Assembly: GCF_023238445.1 (NCBI RefSeq)
Contig: NZ_CP096658.1
Span: forward strand, 620,001-684,000
Source: Halorussus gelatinilyticus
Lineage (GTDB): Archaea > Halobacteriota > Halobacteria > Halobacteriales > Haladaptataceae
Direction of reading: 5' to 3'
DNA length: 64,000 bases
This document shows positions 50,911 to 59,256 of the stretch, in pieces (positions within the stretch are counted from its first letter, which is position 1; every line of letters begins with the position of its first letter). The notes below the pieces were generated by a model. It searched no databases. It was not told the DNA's origin and saw only the letters and a list, made by a program, of their open reading frames with translations. The translations under genes and the position numbers were made by a program.

Positions 50911-52158
50911 ATGAATCCCGGCGACCGCGTCCGCGTCCAGCGGGCCGACCAGACCTACGAGGGCGTACTGCTCCCCTCCTCGACGAGCCAGAACCTCGTC
51001 GTCAAGCTAGAGGGCGGATACAACGTCGGCATCGACCGCGCAGACGCCGACGTGGACGTGCTCGAAAACGACGTGTACGACATCGAGGCGGGCGAGACCG
51101 ACGACGAGTCGGCCGTCGAGTTCGACCCCGACCTGCCGACCGTCTCGCTCATCTCGACCGGCGGCACCATCGCCTCGACGGTGGACTACCGGACCGGCGC
51201 GGTGACGGCGCAGTTCGACGCCGAGGACGTGCTTCGGGCCGTCCCGGACCTCGCGGGCCGGGCGAACTACCGGGGCCGCGTGGTGGCGAACATCCTGTCG
51301 GAGAACATGACGCCCGACGTGTGGGTGGACCTCGCCGAGGCCGTCCACGAGGAGATAGAGGCGGGCGCGGACGGCGTGGTCGTGATGCACGGCACCGACA
51401 CGATGCAGTTCACGGCGTCGGCGCTCTCGTTCATGCTCGACACGCCGGTCCCGGTCGTCTTCACCGGGAGCCAGCGGTCCGCCGACCGACCCTCGTCGGA
51501 CAACGTGATGAACGCGGTCTGCGCCGTCGAGGCCGCCAAATCCGACGCCGCGGAGGTCATGGTCTGCATGCACGCGACCGAGAGCGACGACGTCTGTGCG
51601 CTCCACCGCGGTACGCGCGTCCGGAAGAACCACACCTCGCGCCGGGACGCCTTCGAGACGGTGGGCGCGAAACCGCTCGGCGAGGTGGACTACGACGCGG
51701 GCGACGCCGAAATCTCGTTCCGGCGCGACTACGCCGAGCGTGGCGAGACCGATCTCTCGCTGTCGCCCGACCTCGAATCCGACGTGGAACTGCTGAAGTT
51801 CACGCCCGGCATGGACGAGTCGGCGCTCGACGTGGCGGAGGGGCAGGCCGGTCTCGTCCTCGAAGGCACCGGGCTGGGACACGTCCACTCGGACTGGACC
51901 GACCGCATCGCCGAACTGGTCGATTCGGGAACCACGGTCGTCATGACCAGCCAGTGTCTCGACGGTCGGGTCTGCGACCGGGTGTACGACACCGGTCGGG
52001 ACCTGCTCGACGCGGGCGTCGTGGAGGGCGAGGACATGCTCCCCGGCACCGCGAAGGTGAAACTGATGTGGGCGCTGGCCAACGGCGACGACCCCGAGAC
52101 GACGGTCCGGACCCCCGTCGCGGGCGAGATTACCGACCGGTCGGTACCGTGGGAGTGA
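50911..52158 (+). CDS. gatD: Glu-tRNA(Gln) amidotransferase subunit D
   Basis: The 415-aa protein begins with a small beta domain (NPGDRVRVQRADQTYEGVLLP) followed by an asparaginase-like domain: LISTGGTIAST near residue 78 (first catalytic Thr), MHGTDTMQFTASALSFML near 163 (second Thr and Asp), and FTGSQRSADRPSSDN. GatD works with GatE to turn Glu-tRNA(Gln) into Gln-tRNA(Gln), an archaeal-only route. The preceding domain and length separate it from plain asparaginase. gatE is not in the window. The next gene begins 1 base after its stop, so they form an operon. Confidence 0.95.
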   Translation: MNPGDRVRVQRADQTYEGVLLPSSTSQNLVVKLEGGYNVGIDRADADVDVLENDVYDIEAGETDDESAVEFDPDLPTVSLISTGGTIASTVDYRTGAVTAQFDAEDVLRAVPDLAGRANYRGRVVANILSENMTPDVWVDLAEAVHEEIEAGADGVVVMHGTDTMQFTASALSFMLDTPVPVVFTGSQRSADRPSSDNVMNAVCAVEAAKSDAAEVMVCMHATESDDVCALHRGTRVRKNHTSRRDAFETVGAKPLGEVDYDAGDAEISFRRDYAERGETDLSLSPDLESDVELLKFTPGMDESALDVAEGQAGLVLEGTGLGHVHSDWTDRIAELVDSGTTVVMTSQCLDGRVCDRVYDTGRDLLDAGVVEGEDMLPGTAKVKLMWALANGDDPETTVRTPVAGEITDRSVPWE

Positions 52159-52159
52159 G

Positions 52160-53155
52160 ATGACGGGCGCGAGCGGCGAGCGGTCGGAGACGACCGAGCG
52201 AGCGGGCGTCGAAGTTCGCGAAGCGCGCCACGACGACTACGACGACGTCGCGGCGTTCACGCAGAACACGTGGCCCGAACGCGACGGCGGCGACTACATC
52301 CCGGACGTCTATCACGACTGGATAGAGGGCGAGGACAAGCACACCGCGGTCGCCGTGGCGGACGGCGAGGTCGCCGGACTCGCCCAGACCGTCCTTCTCT
52401 CCGAGTGGGAGGCGTGGAATCAGGGCCTGCGCGTCAACCCCGAGTTCCGGGGCCGGGGCGTCAGCGTCGCCGTCACCGAGTCGCTCTTCGAGTGGGCGCG
52501 CCAGCGGGGCGCGACCGTCGCCAGAAACATGGTGTTCTCGTGGAACGTCGCCGGGTTGGGCCAGTCGCGGGCGACCGGTTACGACCCCGTGACCGAGTTC
52601 CGGTGGGCGCACCCCGACCCGACCGACGCCGACGACCCGGACGACGCTCCGGCGTCGTCCGGGTCGTCAGTGTCCGGGTCGTCCTCGGCCGATTTCGAGG
52701 TGACGAGCGACCCGCGGGCGGCGTGGCGCTACTGGACCGACAGCGAGGCCCGCGACCGACTCCGGGGCCTCGCCTTGGACCCCGAGGAGTCGTGGGCGCT
52801 CTCGGAACTGACCCTCGGCGACCTCCGGGCGGCGGCCGACGACGGCGGCCTGTTCGTCGTGCAGGGCGACGGAACCCGCGGCTTCGCCCACCGAATCCGG
52901 GAGTACGAGCGCGAATCCGACGAAGAAGCGGGCGAAACCGAACAGTGGGTCGAGTACGGCGTCGGCGCGTGGGCCGACGCCGAGAGCGCAGACGCGCTGT
53001 TCGACGCGGTAGCCCGCGACGCCGCCGAACTGGGTGCCGACCGAACGCGCGTGCTGATTCCCGAGTCGCCTCGGTTCGTCAGCGACGCCGCGCTCTGCCG
53101 GGTCGAAGTCGCCGACGAACCCGACTTCGTTCTCGGCGCGGACTTGACCGCGTGA
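52160..53155 (+). CDS. GNAT-type acetyltransferase in operon with gatD
   Basis: The 331-aa protein has a GNAT domain at residues 18-155. The acetyl-CoA loop is GLRVNPEFRGRGVSVAVTES (RGxGV pattern) near 93. A long second half follows (about 175-331) that resembles a second, degenerate GNAT-like fold (TRGFAHRIRE, YGVGAWADAES). A low-complexity Asp/Ser linker joins them. Paired GNAT domains often modify small molecules or proteins; the target is unknown. Its ATG is 1 base after the gatD stop, so co-translation is likely, but a role in tRNA amidation is not implied by sequence. Confidence 0.85.
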   Translation: MTGASGERSETTERAGVEVREARHDDYDDVAAFTQNTWPERDGGDYIPDVYHDWIEGEDKHTAVAVADGEVAGLAQTVLLSEWEAWNQGLRVNPEFRGRGVSVAVTESLFEWARQRGATVARNMVFSWNVAGLGQSRATGYDPVTEFRWAHPDPTDADDPDDAPASSGSSVSGSSSADFEVTSDPRAAWRYWTDSEARDRLRGLALDPEESWALSELTLGDLRAAADDGGLFVVQGDGTRGFAHRIREYERESDEEAGETEQWVEYGVGAWADAESADALFDAVARDAAELGADRTRVLIPESPRFVSDAALCRVEVADEPDFVLGADLTA

Positions 53156-53233
53156 TTCGCGGGCCGACCTGACCGCGTGAGTCGCGGGCGGGGCCGACCG
53201 CACGGAGCGGTTCGATTCGCTGTCTCACCCGGT

Positions 53234-53272
53234 AGCGGTCCGATTCGCGCCGAGAGCGCGAATCGGACCGCT
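53234..53272. repeat. Stem-loop, 17-bp perfect stem with 5-nt loop
   Basis: The left arm AGCGGTCCGATTCGCGC, loop CGAGA and perfect complement lie midway between two convergent genes (stops at 53155 and 53307). It is the longest perfect stem in the window and could serve as a two-way transcript end. Confidence 0.82.
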
Positions 53273-53306
53273 CGGTGGTCCGTCGCTCGCACGGTCGGTC
53301 GTCGGC

Positions 53307-54698
53307 TCAGTCGTCGTCCGCGGGTTTCTCTTCGGACCGTTCCGCTTCGTCGTCGGTCGATTCGTCTTCGTCCCGCGATTCGTCTTCCTCCGACGATTCT
53401 CCCTCGTCCGACGAATCTCCTTCGTCGTCCGTAGTCGGCTCGCCGGACTCGTCGTCCCCGTCGGCGACCTTTTCCTCCGGCGGTTCGTCGTCGCCCTCCG
53501 CGGGCGTGCCCTCGCCCCGGTCGTCCTCCTCGCTCTCGGCGGGCGTCGGGACGCTCGTCTCGGCGACCTCCACGTCGTCGTCCCAGTCGAACTCGTCGAG
53601 TTCGTCGCTCTGGCGCAGGACGAACGGCCCGGACGCCAGCGTCTGGAGCGTCACCGTCATCGCGCGGAGGACGTACGACGTGAGGACGACGTAGGGCGCG
53701 AGCGCGACGGTGTACGAGAACGTAGTGAACAGCGAGAGCGGCGTTATCTTCAGGGGTTGCCAGAACAGCCACACCTCGGGGAAGAGGTCGGTACCGATGA
53801 CCAGCATCACGTACGAGATGTAGACGATGGTCGGAAGCGAGACGTAGAGGAGTCGCGCCGAGAGTCTGGAGAACTCCCGCTTGTAGTACAGCGATTTGAA
53901 GTACTCCCGGCCGGTGGCGAACACCTTCAGCGTCTCCACGAGGTCGTCGATGGCCCGCTGTTGGTCGTCGCCGAGGCAGTGGCCGTACTTGCGCTTGAAT
54001 CGCCGGGCGACGTGGAGTTGCCACGAGTAGTCGTAGTCCAGCCCCGCGAGCAGGACCTTGAACGACCCGAACTTCGCGCCCGAGAGCGTCTCGCCCGCCT
54101 TCTCGGCCTCCTTGCTCACCTCCTCGGAGAAGATTTTGGCCTCCTCGGCGAACTCGTCGCTGTCGGCCCGCTCGGCGATGGACTCGATACCCTCGGCCTG
54201 CCGGTCGATGACCTTCAGAATCGTCCGGAGGAACTCGGCGGGCCGGGCGGGACTCACGTCCGACTCGATGAACTCCTCTATCTGCCCGCGGTAGCGCACC
54301 GAGGCGTCGATGCGCTCGCGCTGGGTCTCGATGTCGGTTATCTCCTCGGAGAGGACGATTGAGTTGATGGAGACGACGATGGAAACCAGCAGGATGGACC
54401 CGCTCAGGAGCGCGCTGAACAGCGTCTGGACCGTGTTCGTGTCTCTGAGAAGCGTCTGGAGGTCCAACGGTCTGACGATAGACCCGCCGACGAGGACGGA
54501 CAGCACGGTGAGCAACAGCGCCGCCGCGACCCACATCCGCTTGCCTCGGAGGAGTACCCACTGGACGACCCGCCGGTGTGGCGAACTCGGCGACTCGCGG
54601 TCGCCCGGAATCAACTCGTCGAGCGAGTGGCCGTCCGAAATTCCCGAATCGCCGCCCCCCAGCGAGTGTCCGTTATCCTCGCCGTCTCCCATTCCCAT
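53307..54698 (-). CDS. Four-helix membrane protein with large coiled-coil domain, paralog B
   Basis: The 463-aa protein matches paralog A at 37319-38422. There are two helices (about 60-80 and 95-118), then a cytoplasmic helical domain with DYSWQLHVARRFKRKYG and DDLVETLKVFATGREYFKSLY. Two more helices follow at about 280-300 and 318-340. It differs by a long, disordered Asp/Glu/Ser tail of about 95 residues with repeated DESxDE units, absent from copy A. The tail would be highly charged and may bind cations or proteins. No enzymatic motif. It is not in an operon; the hairpin at 53234-53272 follows. Confidence 0.8.
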   Translation of the reverse strand: MGMGDGEDNGHSLGGGDSGISDGHSLDELIPGDRESPSSPHRRVVQWVLLRGKRMWVAAALLLTVLSVLVGGSIVRPLDLQTLLRDTNTVQTLFSALLSGSILLVSIVVSINSIVLSEEITDIETQRERIDASVRYRGQIEEFIESDVSPARPAEFLRTILKVIDRQAEGIESIAERADSDEFAEEAKIFSEEVSKEAEKAGETLSGAKFGSFKVLLAGLDYDYSWQLHVARRFKRKYGHCLGDDQQRAIDDLVETLKVFATGREYFKSLYYKREFSRLSARLLYVSLPTIVYISYVMLVIGTDLFPEVWLFWQPLKITPLSLFTTFSYTVALAPYVVLTSYVLRAMTVTLQTLASGPFVLRQSDELDEFDWDDDVEVAETSVPTPAESEEDDRGEGTPAEGDDEPPEEKVADGDDESGEPTTDDEGDSSDEGESSEEDESRDEDESTDDEAERSEEKPADDD

Positions 54699-54767
54699 CG
54701 GAGGTAGGACAAGCCGACGGTAAGGCCTTCTGGCAGGTTCGTGAGCGTCTCCCTACCGGCGCGTAGA

Positions 54768-54853
54768 CGGTACGTGACTGGTTGTGTGGCGGTACGTGAC
54801 TCGTCGCGCCAAGACCGAAAGCGGCGCGTGACTCGTCATGCGGAGACCGAAGG
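54768..54853. repeat. Degenerate tandem repeat, two full 32-bp units plus a partial one
   Basis: Full units occupy 54790-54821 and 54822-54853. Both contain CGTGACTCGTC and AGACCGAA and agree at about 25 of 32 positions. A shorter first unit starts at 54768 (CGGTACGTGACTGG). They lie just past the stop of the SAMP1 gene on its minus-strand transcript. Confidence 0.65.
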
Positions 54854-54864
54854 CGGCGCGGGCG

Positions 54865-55137
54865 CTACCCGCCGCTGACCGGCGGGAATAGCGCGAGTTC
54901 GTCGCCCGCGTCGAGTTCGGTGTCGAGTCCGTCCTCGGCGCGGACGTTCGTCCCGTTCCGGAGGACGTTGATGTGGTCGCGCAGTTCGCCGTCGTCGTAG
55001 ACGCGCTCTTCGAGGTCGGGGCGCGCGGCGACCAGCGCCGCGAGCGCGTCGCCGACCGTCTCGCCGGGGTCGGTCTCGACTTCGACCTCCTTCCCGCCGG
55101 CGATTTCGGCGAGGTCCGCGAACAGCTTCCACTCCAT
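54865..55137 (-). CDS. samp1: Ubiquitin-like small archaeal modifier protein, SAMP1 type
   Basis: The 90-aa protein is a beta-grasp fold that ends VSGG, the diglycine used for isopeptide linkage or thiocarboxylation. MEWKLFADLAEIAGGKEVEV at the start and HINVLRNGTNV in the middle match the H. volcanii SAMP1 I recall, including the final LALFPPVSGG. SAMP1 is conjugated to proteins by the E1-like UbaA and also helps molybdopterin synthesis as MoaD-like sulfur carrier. A likely desampylase (38578-39003) and MoaB (40658-41302) are both in this window, though far apart. Two 32-bp repeats follow the gene. Confidence 0.93.
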   Translation of the reverse strand: MEWKLFADLAEIAGGKEVEVETDPGETVGDALAALVAARPDLEERVYDDGELRDHINVLRNGTNVRAEDGLDTELDAGDELALFPPVSGG

Positions 55138-55260
55138 GCGCGGGGCTTGGTCGCGGGCGGCCTTTGTTCCATCGCTCTCCGGACGTTCTGGACGAGAAGG
55201 TCTTTCGGACCGACGGTGAGTGGGGCGTTCCGAACGCCGGTGAGTGTCGAGGAGAGGTAG

Positions 55261-56544
55261 CTACTGCCGACGCCAGTCCGACCGCATCCCGGCCGTCTCC
55301 TCGTCCGCGGCCGCGCCGCCCGCCGCGGCCTCGACCTTCCGGAGGAGGTCCGGCCGAGCGACCACGTAGAGGGTGTCGTCGGGCGCGAGCAGGCGGTCGT
55401 CGGCGGGAATCGTCTCGATGCCGTTCGGGTCGCGGACCGCGACCACCGTCGCGTCGAGGCTTCCGACCGGCGCGCCGACGAGCGGACTCGCCGCCGAGAG
55501 CGTGACCGCGCCGACCGTCTCGTCGGCCGCCCGGAGGCGCGCGGAGAACTCCCGGTCGGCGCTGGGTTCGGTGGGGAGCGTGACCAGTCGGTAGGCGGCC
55601 TCGGCGTCGAGGTCGGCCGCGGCGTCGGCGTCGAGCGCCAGCGTCGCCACGTCGCCGACCGTCGCCCGGAGTTCCGCGGTGGCGACGCGCTCGGGACCGG
55701 CGTCGTCCGGCGAACTCGCCCCGCTCGGGAGCGCATTCGCGTCGTCTGCGGGTGAGTCTGCGTCGTCTGCGGGCGAGTCGGCGTCGGTCTCCGACGCCGA
55801 CTCGCCGCGCCGCCAGACCTGCACGAGGTCGCCCGCACTGGCGCTGAACGCGGGGTCGGCCCGGACCGCGACGGCGACGGTGCCCGGCGCGAGCGTCGGG
55901 CCGAGACCGACCGCCCGGCCGCCCGCCGCGAGGTACTCGACCGTGCCGTCGTCGGCCAACTCCACGTCCACGTGGCCGACGCCGTAGTCGTCGCGGAGTC
56001 GCTCGACCAGTCGCTCGCGGAGTTCCGCGACCGTCAGCCCGCGCGGGAACCGGAGCGACGCGCCGGTCAGCGACTCGGCGGTCTCCTCGTCGAGCGGTTC
56101 GTAGCCGTCGATGTCGCCGATTTCCTCGGGGAGTTCGACCGTGACGAACCGGCCGACCGACTGGACGAGTCGGCTCACGTCGCCCTCGAACTCGCGGCCG
56201 CCGGCCAGCGAGAAGGCGTCGGCGACGACGCGAGCGCCCGACCGCGCTCCGACCGCGGCCGCGGCGCCCCCGAGCGCGAACGCCGCGACGTTGATCGCCA
56301 CCACGTCGGGCGGCGGGACGGTCTCGCCGGTGCCGAGGAACTGCCGGAGCGCGGTCGTGGTGTTGAGCCACCCGCCGACGACGCCGAGTCCGACAAGCAC
56401 CGCCAGTCCCTCGGGAATCTCCGCGTGGGCGACCGACCGATAGAGGACGCCGGCACCCGTCGCCACGCCGCCCGCGAGGAGCGCGAGACCGACGACGCGG
56501 GCGAGCGCGACCGCCGGGCGCTCGACCGCCGCGAGGAGGCTCAC
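55261..56544 (-). CDS. Membrane protein with TrkA-C-type (RCK_C) domain, second of a pair
   Basis: The 427-aa protein has three membrane helices at the start (about 13-33, 44-60 and 82-102). A middle domain has ELPEEIGDIDGYEPL and LTVAELRERLVERLRDDYGV, and a C-terminal RCK_C-like region has ATVVAVRDPNGIETIPADDR followed by APDDTLYVVARPDLL. A variable linker rich in Ala, Asp and Ser (ESASETDADSPADDADSPA, about 255-290) divides it. RCK_C domains bind ions or nucleotides in K+ transport proteins. It pairs with the related gene at 56594-57895, 49 bases upstream. Confidence 0.85.
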   Translation of the reverse strand: MSLLAAVERPAVALARVVGLALLAGGVATGAGVLYRSVAHAEIPEGLAVLVGLGVVGGWLNTTTALRQFLGTGETVPPPDVVAINVAAFALGGAAAAVGARSGARVVADAFSLAGGREFEGDVSRLVQSVGRFVTVELPEEIGDIDGYEPLDEETAESLTGASLRFPRGLTVAELRERLVERLRDDYGVGHVDVELADDGTVEYLAAGGRAVGLGPTLAPGTVAVAVRADPAFSASAGDLVQVWRRGESASETDADSPADDADSPADDANALPSGASSPDDAGPERVATAELRATVGDVATLALDADAAADLDAEAAYRLVTLPTEPSADREFSARLRAADETVGAVTLSAASPLVGAPVGSLDATVVAVRDPNGIETIPADDRLLAPDDTLYVVARPDLLRKVEAAAGGAAADEETAGMRSDWRRQ

Positions 56545-56593
56545 GCCGCCACCCCCCGGAGGGACGCCGGACCCGGCGCGTTCGGGGAGCGAG

Positions 56594-57895
56594 TCACGCC
56601 GCCACCTCCGCGAACCGGTCGAGCGCGGCGCGGTCGCCGACGACGAACAGCAGGTCCCCGCCCGCGAGACGGGTCGCGCCCCGCGGTGCGACCGTCCACT
56701 CGTCGCCCCGCCGGAGGCCCAGCACCGCCACGCCGTACGCTTCCCGGAGGTTCGTCTCGCCGAGCGCCGCGCCGTCGAGCGGGCCGTCGGCGGCCAGTTC
56801 GACTCGCCGGACGCGCTTGCCGTCCCGGCGCAACAGCGACAGCAGTTCGAACTCCCGGCGGGTCCCGCGGGCGCGGACCCGAACCTCGGCTTCCTCGACG
56901 CCGAGCAGTGTCTCGGCCTCCCGGCGCGGGACCGCGACCGTCACCCGGCCGTCGCCGCCGGTCGCCTGCCCCGCCGCCGCGCTCGCGCCGGAGTGCGAGC
57001 GCGTCGGGTCGGAACCGGTCGCGTCGGTCGTTCGCCCGTCGCTCGCTCGTCCGTCGGGTCTGGCGTCGGTCGCGTCGCCCGCGGAACTCGTCGGGGTCGC
57101 GGCCCTGCTCGACCCCGCCGCGCCCGAACTCCCTGACCGGGCGCTCAGGACGGTCCCGGTCACGTCGCGGCGGGGGGTCGAAACCGTCACCTCGTCCGTC
57201 CGAGCGAGCCCGGTCGGGACCAGCGTCTCGACCGAAACCGCGCGCTCGCCCGCCGGGACGCGCCGCGAGAGCGCGCCGACCGGCGGGGCCGCGTTGACGG
57301 TCGCCCGGCCCCGCGAGTCGATGCTCACCGTGACCGCCGCGAGGTCGTAGTCGGTCCGGAGTCGGTCCGAGAGCCGGGTCTCCAGTTCCGAGAGCGGCAG
57401 GTCGGCGGGGAGGGTCCACTCGCCGTCCCGAATCGTCGTCCGGAGGTCGTCGGGGAGCGGCGGGTACCCCTCCACGTCGCCGACCTCGCCGACCGTCCGG
57501 ATTCGAATCTGGCCGAAGCGCCCGACGCGTTCTATCGCGTCGGCCGACAGGCCGCGCTCCCGAAGCCCGCTGAGCGTGAGTCTCCGGGGGAACTCCGCGC
57601 CCATCCGGTCGCCCTGCGCGTGGGCGTACAGCGTCGCCATCATCACGACCAGCGCCGAGACCAGCGCGGGCGGCGAGGTGACGAACTGGGGGTCCAGCAG
57701 GCCGAGCAGACCGCCCTGCACGCCCGCGATGGCGACCCCGAAGACGAGGACACCGAAGCCGGGAATCGTGACGCCGGTAAAGTACTTGAACGTGAATCCG
57801 AGCGACCACGCGACCAGCGCTGGCACGACCGCGGTCAGCACGCCGACGTAGAGACCGACGAGGAGATCTATCAACAGTGCGGCACCGAGAGCCAT
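56594..57895 (-). CDS. Membrane protein with TrkA-C-type (RCK_C) domain, first of a pair
   Basis: The 433-aa protein has about four membrane helices (residues 5-85, including IPGFGVLVFGVAIAGVQGGL). It then has EVGDVEGYPPL and LPLSELETRLSDRLRTDYDL, which match the same region of its neighbour, and a C-terminal RCK_C-like part ending GGDLLFVVGDRAALDRF. A Ser/Thr/Ala-rich linker (about 255-310) sits between. The pair probably works as a hetero-oligomer. It diverges from the K+ channel gene, with starts 93 bp apart, so one intergenic region controls both. A role in K+ or ion sensing is inferred, not shown. Confidence 0.85.
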   Translation of the reverse strand: MALGAALLIDLLVGLYVGVLTAVVPALVAWSLGFTFKYFTGVTIPGFGVLVFGVAIAGVQGGLLGLLDPQFVTSPPALVSALVVMMATLYAHAQGDRMGAEFPRRLTLSGLRERGLSADAIERVGRFGQIRIRTVGEVGDVEGYPPLPDDLRTTIRDGEWTLPADLPLSELETRLSDRLRTDYDLAAVTVSIDSRGRATVNAAPPVGALSRRVPAGERAVSVETLVPTGLARTDEVTVSTPRRDVTGTVLSARSGSSGAAGSSRAATPTSSAGDATDARPDGRASDGRTTDATGSDPTRSHSGASAAAGQATGGDGRVTVAVPRREAETLLGVEEAEVRVRARGTRREFELLSLLRRDGKRVRRVELAADGPLDGAALGETNLREAYGVAVLGLRRGDEWTVAPRGATRLAGGDLLFVVGDRAALDRFAEVAA

Positions 57896-57988
57896 CGTTG
57901 CTACCTGCCAGCCACGGGACGCCTAAAGAACTACCGACGAGCGACGCACTACCGACGTTTATTTGCGAAGACGGCGACAGATACGGGT

Positions 57989-59155
57989 ATGGAGGTGTCG
58001 TGGCGGGACCGTGTCGGCGTGCGAGTCGTCGTGGCGCTGACGTTCGCGGTCGCAGTGCTGTCGATAGCGACGGGCGTCTCCAGCATCGGGTTCACCGCGG
58101 CGTCGGCCCGGAACCTCTTCGGCGGCGGCATCCCCGAGTGGGCACAGGAGACCGCCGGGTTCACCGGCACGCTGACCGGCTTCCTGATGCTCGCCAGCGC
58201 GTTCGGGATGCGACGGGGGTTGCGTGCGGCGTGGTACTCGACGGTCCTCTTGCTCCCGCTGACCGCGGTGCAGGGGCTGGTCCAGTCGAGTCCCTACTCG
58301 CTCCCGCTGGTCGTCGCTTCGCTGGCGTCGCTCGCCGCGGTCCTGCGGACTCGCCGCCGGTTCGAACGCGACGCGGACCTCACGGCCTCGCAACTGGCCT
58401 CGCTGGCCGCGCTCGTGGGCGTGCAGGTGTACGGCACCGTGGGCACGTACGCGCTCGCGGACCACTTTCCGGAGGTGGAGACGCCGCTGGACGCGTTCTA
58501 CTACACGCTCGTCACGTCGAGCACCGTCGGCTACGGCGACCTCACGCCCGCGACCCAGACCGGCCGCCTGTTCAGTTTGACGGTGGTCGTCCTCGGAACT
58601 GCGAGTTTCGCCGTCGCGCTGGCCTCCCTGCTCGGTCCCGCCATCGAAGCCCGCCTCGCCTCTGCACTCGGAAGAATGACGGAAGCACAACTAGAACTCC
58701 TCGAGGACCACGTCGTCGTCCTCGGTTACGGCGACCTGACCGAACCGATTCTGAACGAACTCGACGGGCAGTCCGACTTCGTCGTCGTGACGCCCGACCC
58801 ACAGCGCGCGACCGAACTCGGCGACAGGGGGTTCAAGGTCCTCAAGGCCGACCCGAGCGACGAGGAACCGCTCCGGCGGGTCGGCATCGACGAGGCCCGC
58901 GCGGTCGTGGCGGCGACCAACAACGACGCCGAGGACGCGCTGGCGGTGCTGACCGCCCGGCAACTCAACCCGGACGTGCGCATCGTCGCGGCCGCGACCG
59001 ACCGCGAGAACGTGGACAAACTCCGGCGGGCGGGCGCGGACTCGGTCATCAGTCCCGCGACCATCGGGGGCCACCTGCTCGTGCGCTCGGCGCTCGGGAG
59101 CGACGGGATGGAGAACGTCGCGGACCGACTCGCCGGGGAGTCGCCGAAGCGCTGA
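57989..59155 (+). CDS. Potassium channel with pore and NAD-binding RCK domain
   Basis: From ATG 57989 the product is 388 aa. About four helices lie before the pore. Then come FYYTLVTSSTVGYGDLTPAT (selectivity filter TVGYGD near residue 177), a last pore helix, and an RCK_N Rossmann fold beginning DHVVVLGYGDLTEPILNEL near 240, with ADPSDEEPLRRVGI. There is no RCK_C in this protein. The two divergent membrane proteins carry RCK_C-like domains instead, which hints that the parts work together. GTTTATTT near 57956 is a TATA box. K+ efflux or influx direction cannot be judged. Confidence 0.92.
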   Translation: MEVSWRDRVGVRVVVALTFAVAVLSIATGVSSIGFTAASARNLFGGGIPEWAQETAGFTGTLTGFLMLASAFGMRRGLRAAWYSTVLLLPLTAVQGLVQSSPYSLPLVVASLASLAAVLRTRRRFERDADLTASQLASLAALVGVQVYGTVGTYALADHFPEVETPLDAFYYTLVTSSTVGYGDLTPATQTGRLFSLTVVVLGTASFAVALASLLGPAIEARLASALGRMTEAQLELLEDHVVVLGYGDLTEPILNELDGQSDFVVVTPDPQRATELGDRGFKVLKADPSDEEPLRRVGIDEARAVVAATNNDAEDALAVLTARQLNPDVRIVAAATDRENVDKLRRAGADSVISPATIGGHLLVRSALGSDGMENVADRLAGESPKR

Positions 59156-59256
59156 GTGCGACCCGCCGCGAGCGCAGTCACCGACGGTACCGCCCGTCGC
59201 GACTCCTCGCGCCGAGTATCCCAAGGTTATTTGAGTCAGAACGGTAGCACCCGGAC

